From positions 70,495,772-70,559,771 of the forward strand of contig NC_092051.1 in the NCBI RefSeq assembly GCF_003086295.3: a stretch of 64,000 nt of DNA, given 5' to 3'. Source of the stretch: Arachis hypogaea (lineage: Eukaryota > Streptophyta > Magnoliopsida > Fabales > Fabaceae). This document shows positions 1 through 9,817 of the stretch, piece after piece; positions within the stretch are counted from its first letter, which is position 1; the number at the start of each line of letters is the position of its first letter. The notes below the pieces were generated by a model, which saw nothing but the letters and a program-made list of their open reading frames with translations, did no database searches and was not told the DNA's origin. The position numbers and the translations under genes were made by a program.

Positions 1-1351
1 CAAGAGGACAAAGAAGCGTCCCAAGACTTGAACTTCAAAAACACACCCTGGAGGACTTAACGTTTGAGCTCACGTTTGACCTCAAACGTGAACTCAAACG
101 TGAGTGACAGCAAACCCCCATTCTGCATCATGCCATTACAAGACGTTTGAGCTCACGTTTGACCTCAAACGTGAACTCAAACGTGGATGACAGCAAGGGG
201 CCGATCTGCATAATGGGTTTCACGAAGACGTTTGAGTCAACGTTTGCCTCAAACGTGAACTCAAACGTGAATTGCTCAACAATCTAATTTGCACGCAGAT
301 TTCTCCTCAAGACCAAGGCCATCCGAATCCATCAACCCAATTCCACTCCAAAGCAAGCAAAGCCCAATGGACATCACTTATAGGCACACAGAGAAGTTAA
401 ATTAGGAATTTTATTTTTGTAAATATTGTTTTCATTTTTCACTTTTATTTTGTAAAAGCCTATAAAAAGGCATCATTTTCATTTTAGAAGGGGAGCTCCA
501 TCAGAGAGGCTGGCTCCATGAGGGAGCATTAGGAATAGAGAACTCTCTCTCTTTAGTTTTTCTCTTTGTTTTGAATCTTGGGTTGAGAATTGAAGGAATT
601 CTGTTTCATTCTCACTTTGAGATTTCTCTTGTTCTTCTTCTATAAAATTTCAGTGAATTAAGGATTTAAATCAACACTCTGTTTACTGCTTTCATCTTCA
701 TTTCTTTTGCAAATTATTCTTTATTGGATCAAGGAAGGACTTGAGATCTAGACTTGTTTTCTAGTCTCATTGAGCCCCTGAGATCTTCACTTGTCTTTCT
801 GGATTTCATAATTGATTTGAGTTTTCTTGCTGATTTACTTTTCTGCTACAATATCCTTCTCTGAAATTTTTACTTTCTGCTCATATTGCTCCCAATTTAC
901 TTTCCTGCACGTGTCTTCCTCTGTATTTTACATTTGAGCCACTGTGATCTGAATTTACTTTTCATGCAATTTTAATTTCCTTGCAATTGTTCTAAGCTTT
1001 GATTTACTGCTTTCATTTAATTTCCCTGCACCTAGTCCCCTTTACATTTAATGCAATTTACTTTTCTTGCAATTTAAGATTCTTGCAATTTACATTTTCT
1101 TTAAGTTACTTGCCAATTTACATTCTGCAACTTTAAATTCATTGTCATTTAATTTCTGTTGGCTACAATTTCACACGATTCACTTCAATGTTAGCTTGAC
1201 TAAACTAATCACCCACTAAAGTTGCTTGATCCATCAATCCTCGTGGGATCGACCTCACTCACGTGAGTTTTACTACTTGATGCGACCCGGTATACTTGCC
1301 GGTGAGTTTTGGGTGTTTTGGAAATTCGTTTTTCCACAAATAATCCCATCA
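1..1351 (+). repeat. E1 5' LTR, 3' part only
   Basis: Base 1 aligns with base 5545 of the 3' LTR and the match runs to the terminal CCATCA. I count about 14 substitutions plus one 5-bp indel, roughly 1.1 percent. It contains clusters of the CGTTTGA word in both orientations at about 60-110, 144-185 and 229-271. A TATA box (TATAAAAAGG) lies at 461-470, followed by the transcribed part. The end CA at 1350-1351 is seven bases from the primer site. Confidence 0.93.
461..470 (+). promoter_or_regulatory. E1 LTR TATA box
   Basis: TATAAAAAGG preceded by a CpG-poor pyrimidine-rich stretch. The same box is present in the 3' LTR at 6005-6014. Its place about 0.9 kb from the LTR end fits a U3 promoter with a long R-U5. 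Not tested; a cap site cannot be read from sequence. Confidence 0.55.
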
Positions 1352-1357
1352 AGTTTT

Positions 1358-1375
1358 TGGCGCCGTTGCCGGGGA
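1358..1375 (+). other. E1 primer-binding site, tRNA-Asp type
   Basis: TGGCGCCGTTGCCGGGGA, starting seven bases after the LTR end, is the complement of a plant tRNA-Asp 3' end. This is the primer site typical of Athila-like elements. It is an exact match to the sites of E2, E3, E4, E5 and E7. Confidence 0.9.
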
Positions 1376-1524
1376 TTGATTTAGATCAACAATGATTAAG
1401 TGGGTGAGAAGTCTAGATCAAGCATTTTCTTTATTTTTGTTCTCTGTTCTAAGCTGAAACCAAGGTGTTTGTGTTTTTGCCTCACTAAGAAATTCTTTCT
1501 CTATGACATGAATTTCAAATTTCA

Positions 1525-2769
1525 TTGATGTTTACAAAATACAAATGGAGTTCAACTCATCTTATGGTCAAACAAAATTTTATGGGATATCACCCACCAT
1601 CACCAATCTCTAATGGTGGTTGGGAATATCACCAAGAAACTTCAAATTCTGGGCACTCCAATTCATGGAGCTATGCTTCAGAACCACAAGATGAGAAAGA
1701 AAATCATATGGGATATTTCCCTCCACCACAAAATGATGCAAGTCATGATTCTAATGGTGGCTGGGAAGGGAATTCTAGTGCTCCATATGATATTCATCCA
1801 AAGATATCATCACTTGACCATACTTCAACCGAAAGCCCCTTTCAAAACTCACCACCCACACAAACTTCCATGAACCACTCAAGGCTTTCAGAGCTTGAGT
1901 CCATGTTCAAAAAAAATGAGGAGGAGGTAATGAAAGCCTGGAAAAGGGAAGAAGCTCTCTTAAAAAATATGAATGAAGATTTAGAGAAAATAAGGAGGAG
2001 CTTAGAACCACTGAGCAAGAAAAATGAAGGCCAATTGATGGATATGAAGGAGAAAGTGGAAGAGCAAGATAAGGAGGCCACTGCATCAAGTGAACTTTCA
2101 ATGAAGAATGAGGTGGTTGAAAATGAAACTACACTTGAGGTGACAAAAGAACCTGAACACTCACAACCTCCACAAACCTCCCTGGACCAAAACGCCTCAA
2201 CACTTGAATCCATGATTGAAAGGTATGAAGAGGAGATGAAGAAAGCTTGGGAAGATCAACAAACCTCCTCCATAAAAGAGCTATTAAAACAAATGTTGAG
2301 TGTAAAAGAGGAAGTGGAGGAGCAAGAAAGTGAAGAAGTCATTCTAAACTCAAGTGAGGCAGAGAGGTACATAAAGGAGGAGTTTATGGAACCACCAATA
2401 CAAGAGACTCTTGATGAAAAGAAGACTCCAACAATCACCCAACCACCAAGACTTGGATTCAAAGAAGTGAAGGCAATTAACAAAAGCACCAAGAAGAGGA
2501 TTGTGACCAAACTACCAAGGACAACATTCAAGAGGAGGTCAACCACAAGCAATCCAACCTCTGGACCAATAGCAAGCAAGCTCGATCAAGCCATGTACAA
2601 CAGAAAGCTTGCTGAGAGGAAACCAAGACAGGGGGCAATAGCTGAATCTTCCCCTCTCTTGAAGTCATTCCTCTTAACAAACTGGAAGAAGAGGAAGAAA
2701 GTGAACAACATGTCAACCGTAGGTATAATTTCTCTTCTCTGCTTTGTTTTCGTTCTTTGTTTTGTTTAA
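1525..2769 (+). CDS. E1 orphan ORF, proline-rich N-terminus and two coiled coils
   Basis: A 414-codon open frame and the only ORF of E1; no gag zinc knuckle and no enzyme motif. The N-terminal quarter is rich in P, S, N and W and has the motif NGGWE twice (about residues 31 and 77). Two related acidic coiled-coil segments follow, LESMFKKNEEEVMKAW (about 122) and LESMIERYEEEMKKAW (about 228), which looks like an internal duplication. The C-terminal third is basic (KKRIVTKLPRTTFKRR) and the last 15 residues are hydrophobic. An in-context ATG at 1545 in another frame opens a peptide resembling the same N-terminus, so a 1-nt shift near 1590 may have moved the original start. It resembles the orphan ORF of E7 in layout but not clearly in C-terminal sequence. 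Function unknown. Confidence 0.6.
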   Translation: MMFTKYKWSSTHLMVKQNFMGYHPPSPISNGGWEYHQETSNSGHSNSWSYASEPQDEKENHMGYFPPPQNDASHDSNGGWEGNSSAPYDIHPKISSLDHTSTESPFQNSPPTQTSMNHSRLSELESMFKKNEEEVMKAWKREEALLKNMNEDLEKIRRSLEPLSKKNEGQLMDMKEKVEEQDKEATASSELSMKNEVVENETTLEVTKEPEHSQPPQTSLDQNASTLESMIERYEEEMKKAWEDQQTSSIKELLKQMLSVKEEVEEQESEEVILNSSEAERYIKEEFMEPPIQETLDEKKTPTITQPPRLGFKEVKAINKSTKKRIVTKLPRTTFKRRSTTSNPTSGPIASKLDQAMYNRKLAERKPRQGAIAESSPLLKSFLLTNWKKRKKVNNMSTVGIISLLCFVFVLCFV

Positions 2770-3305
2770 ATTCAATAAATTGGCATATGGTTACATTCTA
2801 AGTTTGGTGTTGCCCTGCAACAAACTGTTTTCCATCTTCATGGATGATTGCATCAATTTTACATGAAAGTAACACACCAAGATTCTAAGTTTGGTGTGCC
2901 ACCTATTTTTCTATGCAAATCAATCCAGCAACATCACTTATCTGCATAATCATATTGCCTTTTACAGTGTTATTTTTCTTCTTAGTTGGATAATTTTTGT
3001 TTTCTCTTTGTTTCATTTATTTACTTGTTTTTAATGCTTTCCTTCATTAACTGTTTTTATTAATACATCACCAAGACATCCTTATTCATAACAGACTCTT
3101 CATTTGGTGATTGTATTTAACATATAACAGTTTCTTTTGTTTAGTTTTAGTTCAAATAAATTGACATAGGATTGCATTCTAAGTTTGGTGTTGCTATGCA
3201 ACAAAATTTGCTTCCAATCCTTACAAGATACTTGCATCAATTCCAAGTGAAAGTGTCACAATAAGTTTGGTGTGCCACTTATTCTTTATGCAAAGTATTA
3301 TGCTC
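2762..3305 (+). repeat. E1 direct duplication carrying polypurine-tract-like motifs
   Basis: About 160 bp at 2762-2925 recurs, diverged, at 3146-3305. Each copy carries AAGTTTGGTGTTG and, about 85 bp later, AAGTTTGGTGTGCC (near 2801, 2886, 3181 and 3264). These copy the core of the true polypurine tract at 4461-4477. The 220 bp between the copies is AT-rich and shows nothing I recognise. Confidence 0.7.
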
Positions 3306-4439
3306 ACCTTCTTAAGTTTGCAATCACAATGTCTCTGTCTCTTGTGCCTTATCTTTAATTTTTCTTGCTTAGAACACATATACTACTAACTTTTCATTGT
3401 GTAAGACATTCATGATCCATCTTAGCCCCTAGCCATTGTTCTAATTGTTGCTTGAGGATGAGCAAGCATTTTGAGTTTGGCAAGGGAAGGAGGAAGAATA
3501 GAGGAAAAGGACAACAATAATGAAGATGAACTACAAGGTTGTAGAGTTCCTTTTATCCTCATTTGTTTCCAGCGCTTAAAATGCATGATTATCTTCATCT
3601 TTTCTGTTTACATGTGTGTATGAATAAAGCATAGCTTGAATATTGATTTATAACATGTTGCCATGCCATTATGACTACCAACTCGAGTTTTGTAAAGCTT
3701 AAAGCAGTAAAGTATCATGATCATAAACAAACAAGGAATTAAAGAAGAGTTTAGCATGTGCATAAAAGTATTGGAAAGCTAGTATGTTTGATTGTTGCTT
3801 AATTGCATTAGATTTTATTTAATTGAAGTTTTCATCTAGAACATTTTGTGAAATCTTTTGAAAATCATGAAAACCTTGAAGAGGCAAATACAATTAAAGC
3901 AAGAAAAGAAAAAGGGAAAAAATGAGAAAGCTGAAGGCTCTGAGTACCAATGGCAATTTATTTGCTAAGTACTTGTGGTGTTTATGTATCAAGCCAAATG
4001 CTTGAAAACAAAACATTTAGAAGTCAAGGTTAGGCTCAAAGTGCAAAAGCACTCCCTCAAAGCTCAAGGCTCTGAGCATCAATGATTAGAGAGTCAAGAA
4101 AAGAAAAGAAAAAAATGAGCTTAATGAAGTCCTCTAATCAAATGCTTGTGGTGCTTATGTATCAAGTGGTAATACTTGAAAACAAAGCATTTAGAAGTCG
4201 TAGCTTTGTTATCAACTCATGGGGCAAAGCACCCAAAGGAAGAAGCTAAATAAGAAAATCAAAAGCTTTTTTCAAGGAAGAAATATAAGAGAAAGATTTC
4301 ATAAATTGAGCTAGATGGAAGCATCAATCATTTACTTCTCTTTTGTGATTGTAGCATACTTAGAAAACTAGCTTACCATGAACATTGAGTTGCTACTCTT
4401 CTTACCTTGGATTGTCAATCTTTAATGCATGATTCTTTT
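3306..4439 (+). other. E1 3' untranslated interior with a second degenerate duplication
   Basis: No ORF. A decayed hairpin with the same plan as the one next to the polypurine tract lies at 3448-3466 (TTGCT..AGCAA around GAGGAT). From about 3925 to 4230 a block of about 140-165 bp containing AAGGCTCTGAGCATCA and GCTTATGTATCAAG is present twice in tandem with divergence. The rest is AT-rich sequence without recognisable features. Confidence 0.5.
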
Positions 4440-4477
4440 CTTGCTTGGGGACAAGCAAGGTTTAAGTTTGGTGTTGT
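4440..4477 (+). other. E1 hairpin and polypurine tract
   Basis: A perfect 8-bp stem (CTTGCTTG with CAAGCAAG) closes a GGGA loop at 4440-4459. It is followed at once by GTTTAAGTTTGGTGTTG (4460-4477), which abuts the 3' LTR and must contain the plus-strand primer. The same stem-loop plus tract is found in E3 (35419-35456). E7 and E8 have a different stem around the same RGGA loop. Confidence 0.75.
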
Positions 4478-6900
4478 GATGACATGTCATCATGTCATAT
4501 TTTTCTATGCTTTTTCATACAAGAAATTAATGATTAGTGCTTAAATATTGCATTCTTTGGTGCTTAAATGGTATATTTCTTTGATCTTTTGATTTGATAA
4601 ACTTTGTAGGAAATAAGAAGAAAAAGAAGCAAAGAAGCACAAAATAAGCTAAAAAGAAGAAAAAAAGAGCTTTGGGGCACACTTTGAAGTTGGAGCACAC
4701 TTTGGAGCCTTAGGCCACGCTTTTAAAAGCGTGGCCCATGACCAAATCAAGGAGGCTTCATCAGTACAGCCACCCAGGAGCTCAACGTTTGCGCCAACGT
4801 TTGCCTCAAGCGTGAGGTCAAACGTTGGCGCCAAAGAGAAAAGAAATGGCATCCCTGGAGGCAGCAACGTTTGAGCCAACGTTTGCCTCAAACGTGAGGT
4901 CAAACGTTGGCTCCAAAAAGAAGAGAGTTGGAGCTCCTGGGCACAGCAACGTTTGAGCCAACGTTTGCCTCAAACGTGAGGTCAAACGTTGGCACCAAAC
5001 AGCATGAAGGGGTATACTTCCAACAAGAATAACTTGAGCTACAGAGCTCCAAATGAGGTGATTCAAAAAGCAATGGAAAGTAGGAATCGAGAGCTTTCCA
5101 AGCATATATGGCACTGCATGGTGGACACTAAAATTGAGGGAGAAAACTGCCCCGAAATGTGCATAAATGAACATGGTGGCAACCTGCGGTGAGGCCAACT
5201 GACCTCTACACCTTCGACGGAGTATAACTCGAGCTGTGGGGCTCCAAATAATGCGCTTCCAATGGAATTGGAAAGTAGACATTCAGGGCTTTCCAATAAT
5301 ATATAATAGTATGGGGTGGACAATGCATTTGAGCCTCCAAAACCTGACGTTTTCGTCCACGTTTGAGGCAAACGTCGCCTCAAACGTTGCACACCAAAGC
5401 CAGCGACCCTGTGCCCTTCAATGGAGCATAACTTGAGTTGTAGATGTCCAATTGAGGTGATTCCAGTTGCGTTGGAAAGCTGACATTCAGAGCTTTCCAA
5501 CCATATATAATAGTTTATAGTGGACATGAAATTGGCAACGTTGACAAGAGGACAAAGAAGCGTCCCAAGACTTGAACTTCAAAAACACACCCTGGAGGAC
5601 TTAACGTTTGAGCTCACGTTTGACCTCAAACGTGAACTCAAACGTGAGTGACAGCAAACCCCCATTCTGCATCATGCCATTACAAGATGTTTGAGCTCAT
5701 GTTTGACCTCAAACGTGAACTCAAACGTGGATGACAGCAAGGGGCCGATCTGCATAATGGGTTTCACGAAGACGTTTGAGTCAACGTTTGCCTCAAACGT
5801 GAACTCAAACGTGAATTGCTCAACAATCCAATTTGCACGCAGATTTCTCCTCAAGACCAAGGCCATCCGAATCCATCAACCCAATTCCACTCCAAAGCAA
5901 GCAAAGCCCAATTGACATCACTTATAGGCACACAGAGAAGTTAAATTAGGAATTTTATTTTTGTAAATATTGTTTTCATTTTTCACTTTTATTTTGTAAA
6001 AGCCTATAAAAAGGCATCATTTTCATTTTAGAAAGGGAGCTCCATCAGAAAGGCTGGCTCCATGAGGGAGCATTAGGAATAGAGAACTCTCTCTCTTTAG
6101 TTTTTCTCTTTGTTTTGAATCTTGGGTTGAGAATTGAAGGAATTCTGTTTCATTCTCACTTTGAGATTTCTCTTGTTCTTCTTCTATAAAATTTCAGTGA
6201 ATTAAGGATTTAAATCAACACTCTGTTTACTGCTTTCATCTTCATTTCTTTTGCAAATTGTTCTTTATTGGATCAAGGAAGGACTTGAGATCTAGACTTG
6301 TTTTCTAGTCTCATTGAGCCCCTGAGATCTTCACTTGTCTCTCTGGATTTCACAGTTGATTTGAGTTTTCTTGCTGATTTACTTTTCTGCTACAATTTCC
6401 TTCTCTGAAATTTTTACTTTCTGCTCATATTGCTCCCAATTTACTTTCCTGCACGTGTGTTCCTCTGCATTTTACATTTGAGCCACTGTGATCTGAATTT
6501 ACTTTTCATGCAATTTTAATTTCCTTGCAATTGTTCTAAGCTTTGATTTACTGCTTTCATTTAATTTCCCTGCACCTAGTCCCCTTTACATTTAATGCAA
6601 TTTACTTTTCTTGCAATTTAAGATTCTTGCAATTTACATTTCTTGCTCTTTAAGTTACTTGCCAATTTACATTCTGCAACTTTAAATTCATTGTCATTTA
6701 ATTTCTGTTGGCTACAATTTCACACGATTCACTTCAATGTTAGCTTGACTAAACTAATCACCCACTAAAGTTGCTTGATCCATCAATCCTCGTGGGATCG
6801 ACCTCACTCACGTGAGTTTTACTACTTGATGCGACTCGGTATACTTGCCGGTGAGTTTTGGGTGTTTTGGAAATTCATTTTTCCACAAATAATCCCATCA
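4478..6900 (+). repeat. E1 3' LTR, complete (2423 bp)
   Basis: Starts TGATGACATG and ends CCCATCA. The first 16 bases form a perfect palindrome. Three clusters of about 48 bp built from the 12-bp-spaced AACGTTTG word begin at 4783, 4865 and 4947, and further clusters lie at 5349-5390, 5604-5647 and 5693-5815. A TATA box is at 6005-6014. Short ORFs read through this region on both strands are by-products of the palindromic clusters. Confidence 0.93.
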
Positions 6901-7862
6901 CCTTTTCAGATTGTGACTCAGCTTTGCTAAAGTCCCCAATTAGAGGTGTCCAGGGTTCTTAAGCACACTCTTTTTTTTGCTTTGGACCTTGACTTTAACC
7001 GCTCAGTCTCAAGTTTTCACTTGACACCTTCACGCCACAAGTACATGGTTAGGGACAGCTTGGTTCAGCCGCTTAGGTCAGGATTTTATTCCTTTAGGCC
7101 CTCCTATCCACTGATGCTCAAAGCCTTGGATCCTTTTTATTTATCCTTGCCTTTTGGTTTTAAGGGCTATTGGCTTTTTGCTCTTGCCTTTTGGTTTAAA
7201 GAGCTTTTGGCTTTTTCTGCTTGCTTTTTCTTTTTTTTTCGCTATTTTTTTTTCTGCAAGCTTTTGTATTCACTGCTTTTCATTGCTTCAAGAATCATTT
7301 TTATGATTTTTCAGATTATCAAATAAGATGTCTCCTTTTCATCATTCTTTTAAGAGCCAACATATTTAACATTCATAAACAACAACTTCAAAAGACATAT
7401 GCACTGTTCAAGCATTCATTCAGAAAACAAAAAGTATTGTCACCACATCAAAATAATTAAACTAATTTCAAGGATAAATTCGAAATCCTGTACTTCTTGT
7501 TCTTTTATTTTTAGAACATTTCTCATTTAAGAGAGGTGATGGAGTCATAGGACATTCATAGCTTTAAGACATAGAAACTTAAACACTAATGATCATATAG
7601 TAAAGACACAAACATAATTAAACATGAAGCATGGAAACCGAAAACAGAAAATAAATAGACAAGGAGATTAAGGAATGAGTCCACCTTAGTGAGGGTGGCG
7701 TCTTCCTCTTCTTGAAGAACCAATGGTGCTTTTGAGCTCCTCTATGTCTCTTCCTTGTCTTTGTTGCTCCTCCCTCATAGCTCTTTGATCTTCTCTAATT
7801 TCATGGAGGATGATGGAATGCTCTTGGTGCTCCATCCTTAGTTATCCCATGTTGGAGTTTAA
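6901..7862 (-). other. E2 3' untranslated region
   Basis: About the first 600 bp match the E3 3' UTR at 35779-36360. On the plus strand they include pyrimidine-rich runs (7140-7260) that yield meaningless open frames. The remainder to 7862 is AT-rich, with a segment near 7690-7860 that still resembles decayed coding sequence continuing the extra ORF (glutamate-rich in the minus frame). Nothing else identified. Confidence 0.6.
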
Positions 7863-8833
7863 TTATCCTAGGGAAGTGTTGATTTGCTCCCAATAGTTTT
7901 GTGGAGGAAAGTGCATCCCCTGAGGCATCTCAGGGATTTCATGGTGAGGAATTTCCTCATGCTCATGTTGAGGTCCATGATCTCTTATTTGCTCCATCGT
8001 TTTCTTAGTGATGGGCTTGTCCTCTACAATGAGGATGTCTCCCTCTATGTCAATTTCAGCCGAATTACAGAGGTGGCATATAAGGTGAGGAAAGGCTAAC
8101 CTTGCCCAAGTGGAGGACTTGTCAGCCACCTTGTAAAGTTCTTGAGGTATAATCTCATGAACTTCCACCTCCTCTCCAATCATGATACTATGGATCATGA
8201 TGGCCCGGTCTATAGTAACTTCAGACTGGTTACTAGTAGGAATGATTGAGCGTTGAATGAACTCTAGCCATCCCCTAGCCACTGGTTTGAGGTCATGCCT
8301 TCTTAATTGAACCGGCTTGCCTCTTGAGTCAATTTTCCATTGAGCTCCTTCCTCACATATGTCTATGAGGACTTGGTCCAACCTTTGATCAAAGTTGACC
8401 CTTCTTGTGTAGGGGCATGCGTTCTCTTCCATCATTGGCAAGTTGAATGCCAGCCTTACATTTTCCGGACTGAAGTCTACGTATTTCCCCCGAACCATGG
8501 TAAGCCAATGCTTTGGATTCGGGTTCACACTTTGATCATGGTTCCTAGTGATCCATGCGTTTGCATAGAGTTGAACCATTAGGATCCTGACTTGTTGAAT
8601 GGGGTTGGTGAGAACTTCCCAACCTCTTCTTCGAATCTCATGTCGGATATCCGGATACTCATTCTTTTTTAGCTTAAAAGGAACCTCAGGGATCACTTTC
8701 TTCTTGGCCACAACTTCATAGAAGTGGTCTTGATGGACCTTTGAGATGAATCTCTCCATCTCCCATGACTCAAAGGTGGAAGTAATGCCTTCTCTTTCCT
8801 CTTTCTAGAGGTTTCTCTGGCCTTAGGTGCCAT
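7863..8833 (-). pseudogene. E2 extra ORF, putative plant transposon protein (Transposase_32-like)
   Basis: A 298-codon frame (8759 to 7863) has no internal stop. It resembles the protein family often called putative plant transposon protein (Pfam Transposase_32, from memory), which sits downstream of pol in legume Athila-like elements. Visible conserved blocks are RRGWEVLTNP, VRGKYVDFSPENVRLAFNLP and LKPVARGWLEFIQRSIIPTS, the last shared with the E3 copy. The likely original start is the ATG at 8833, giving MAPKARETS, comparable with MAPKGKQPT in E3. It is in a different frame, so a single-base shift between about 8765 and 8830 disconnects the first 20 or so residues. No signal peptide or membrane segment, so there is no support for an envelope role. 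Its good state contrasts with the deleted pol. Confidence 0.7.
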
Positions 8834-8868
8834 ATATGATTATGGAAAAACAAAAAGCTATGCTTTTA

Positions 8869-8907
8869 CCACACCAAACTTAAAATGTTTGCTCATTCCC
8901 GAGCAAA
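8869..8907 (-). other. E2 internal hairpin with polypurine-tract-like motif
   Basis: Read on the minus strand, a 7-bp stem (TTTGCTC with GAGCAAA) is followed by a TTTTAAGTTTGGTGTGG-like tract. It sits about 35 bp upstream of the extra ORF start. E3 has the equivalent at 37711-37748 with a longer stem. Confidence 0.6.
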
Positions 8908-9359
8908 AAAAAGAAAGAAAGTAGTAGAAAAAGAAGAAGAATAGAGGAGATGGGAGAAGAAGATGTATTCAGCCAAGGTGAAGAAGAGAGGGTTGTGTTG
9001 GGTGAAAATGAAGAAGGAGTGAGGGGTTTATATAGGAGTGAGGGGGTGTAGGGTTCGGCCATTAGGGTTAGGTTTGGGAGGGAAATTAGTTTGAATTTTG
9101 AAGGTAGGTAGGGTTTATGGGGAAGAGAGGATGGATGTGAGTGGTGAAGAGGTGATGGGAAAGAGTGATTGAGGTGATTGGTGAAGGGTATTTGGGGAAG
9201 AGAGTTATGAAAAGGTGTGAAGAGGAAAAAAGAAAAAGTGGGGATCCTGTGGGGTCCACAGATCCTGAGGGGATCCTGTGGGGTCCACAGATCAAGTGGG
9301 GTCAAGGACTTAACATCCCTGCTCCAATTAGGCGTGTAAAACACCCTTGCTGTGCAATC
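8908..9359 (-). other. E2 spacer between array and extra ORF
   Basis: Purine-rich on the plus strand, without a credible gene. At 9239-9295 a 27-bp unit containing GGATCCTGTGGGGTCCACAG is present twice in tandem. Open frames here on either strand are low-complexity artefacts. Confidence 0.55.
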
Positions 9360-9470
9360 TTGGCGTTTAACCCCAGACTGCTGCCTGTTTCTGGCGTTAA
9401 ACGCCAGCTTGGTGCTTGTTTCTGGCGTTAAATGCCAGACAGATGCTTGTTTCTGGCGTTTAAACGCCAG
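9360..9470. repeat. E2 palindromic-word array, 31-bp spacing
   Basis: Four copies of the CTGGCGTTTAACGCCAG word start at 9360, 9391, 9422 and 9453, exactly 31 bp apart. They lie in the same place as the seven-copy array of E3 (38238-38445). Confidence 0.85.
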
Positions 9471-9617
9471 ACTGCTCTCCTCCAGGGTGTGCTATTTTCA
9501 ATGCTGTTTTTCATTCTGTTTTTTATTTTTCAGTAGTTTTTGTGACTTCACATGATCATCAACCTAATAAAACACAAAATAACAAAAAGAAAATAAAATA
9601 GATATGATTAAATAACA

Positions 9618-9633
9618 TTGGGTTACCTCCCAA
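9618..9633 (-). other. E2 conserved hairpin downstream of the truncated gag-protease
   Basis: Minus-strand TTGGG and CCCAA close AGGTAA. Same loop type as GGTGGG-AGACAA-CCCACC in E7 and GCTGGG-AGGCAA-CCCAGC in E3. Confidence 0.6.
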
Positions 9634-9714
9634 CAAGCACTTCTTTAATGTCAATAGCTTGACAGTGAGCTCTCATGAAGCCTCACAGATAATCAGAGCA
9701 AGGTTGGAACCTCC

Positions 9715-9801
9715 CAACACCAAACTTAGAGTTTGAATGTGGGGGTTCAACACCAAACTTAGTGTTTGGTTGTGGCCTCCCAACACCAAACTTAGAGTTT
9801 G
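9715..9801 (-). repeat. E2 triple polypurine-tract-like repeat
   Basis: CAACACCAAACTTAG (plus strand) starts at 9715, 9748 and 9781, spaced 33 bp. On the minus strand each reads CTAAGTTTGGTGTTG, the core of the family polypurine tract. The array lies where E3 has RT through integrase. Confidence 0.75.
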
Positions 9802-9817
9802 ACTGTGGGGGCTTTGG

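Larger units (their letters stand above)
1..6900 (+). mobile_element. E1: young non-autonomous LTR retrotransposon (5' LTR cut by window edge)
   Basis: Two near-identical LTR copies (1-1351 and 4478-6900) bracket a 3.1-kb interior with a tRNA-Asp-type primer site, one orphan ORF and a polypurine tract, but no protease, RT, RNase H or integrase. The right edge falls inside E2: the sequence resuming at 6901 matches the 3' UTR of the related element E3 from 35779 onward. The left LTR start and left target duplication lie outside the window. The hairpin and polypurine tract closely match those of the Athila-like element E3, so an E3-like relative is the likely source of replication proteins (inference). 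Confidence 0.9.

Noticed and set aside
2725..2769. Membrane anchor at the C-terminus of the E1 ORF
   Set aside because: The hydrophobic 15 residues follow a long hydrophilic protein and read into T-rich 3' sequence; a shifted or lost stop is simpler.
4649..5527. 154-aa open frames on the minus strand
   Set aside because: They lie inside the E1 3' LTR and are generated by the CGTTTGA clusters; no domain, no counterpart in related LTRs.
6946..7326. 126-aa plus-strand ORF rich in Phe and Leu
   Set aside because: Pyrimidine-rich 3' UTR of E2 on the antisense strand; the homologous E3 region is not open.
9018..9345. Minus-strand Pro/Leu/Ser-rich ORF of 154 aa
   Set aside because: Low-complexity spacer between array and extra ORF in E2; no counterpart in E3.
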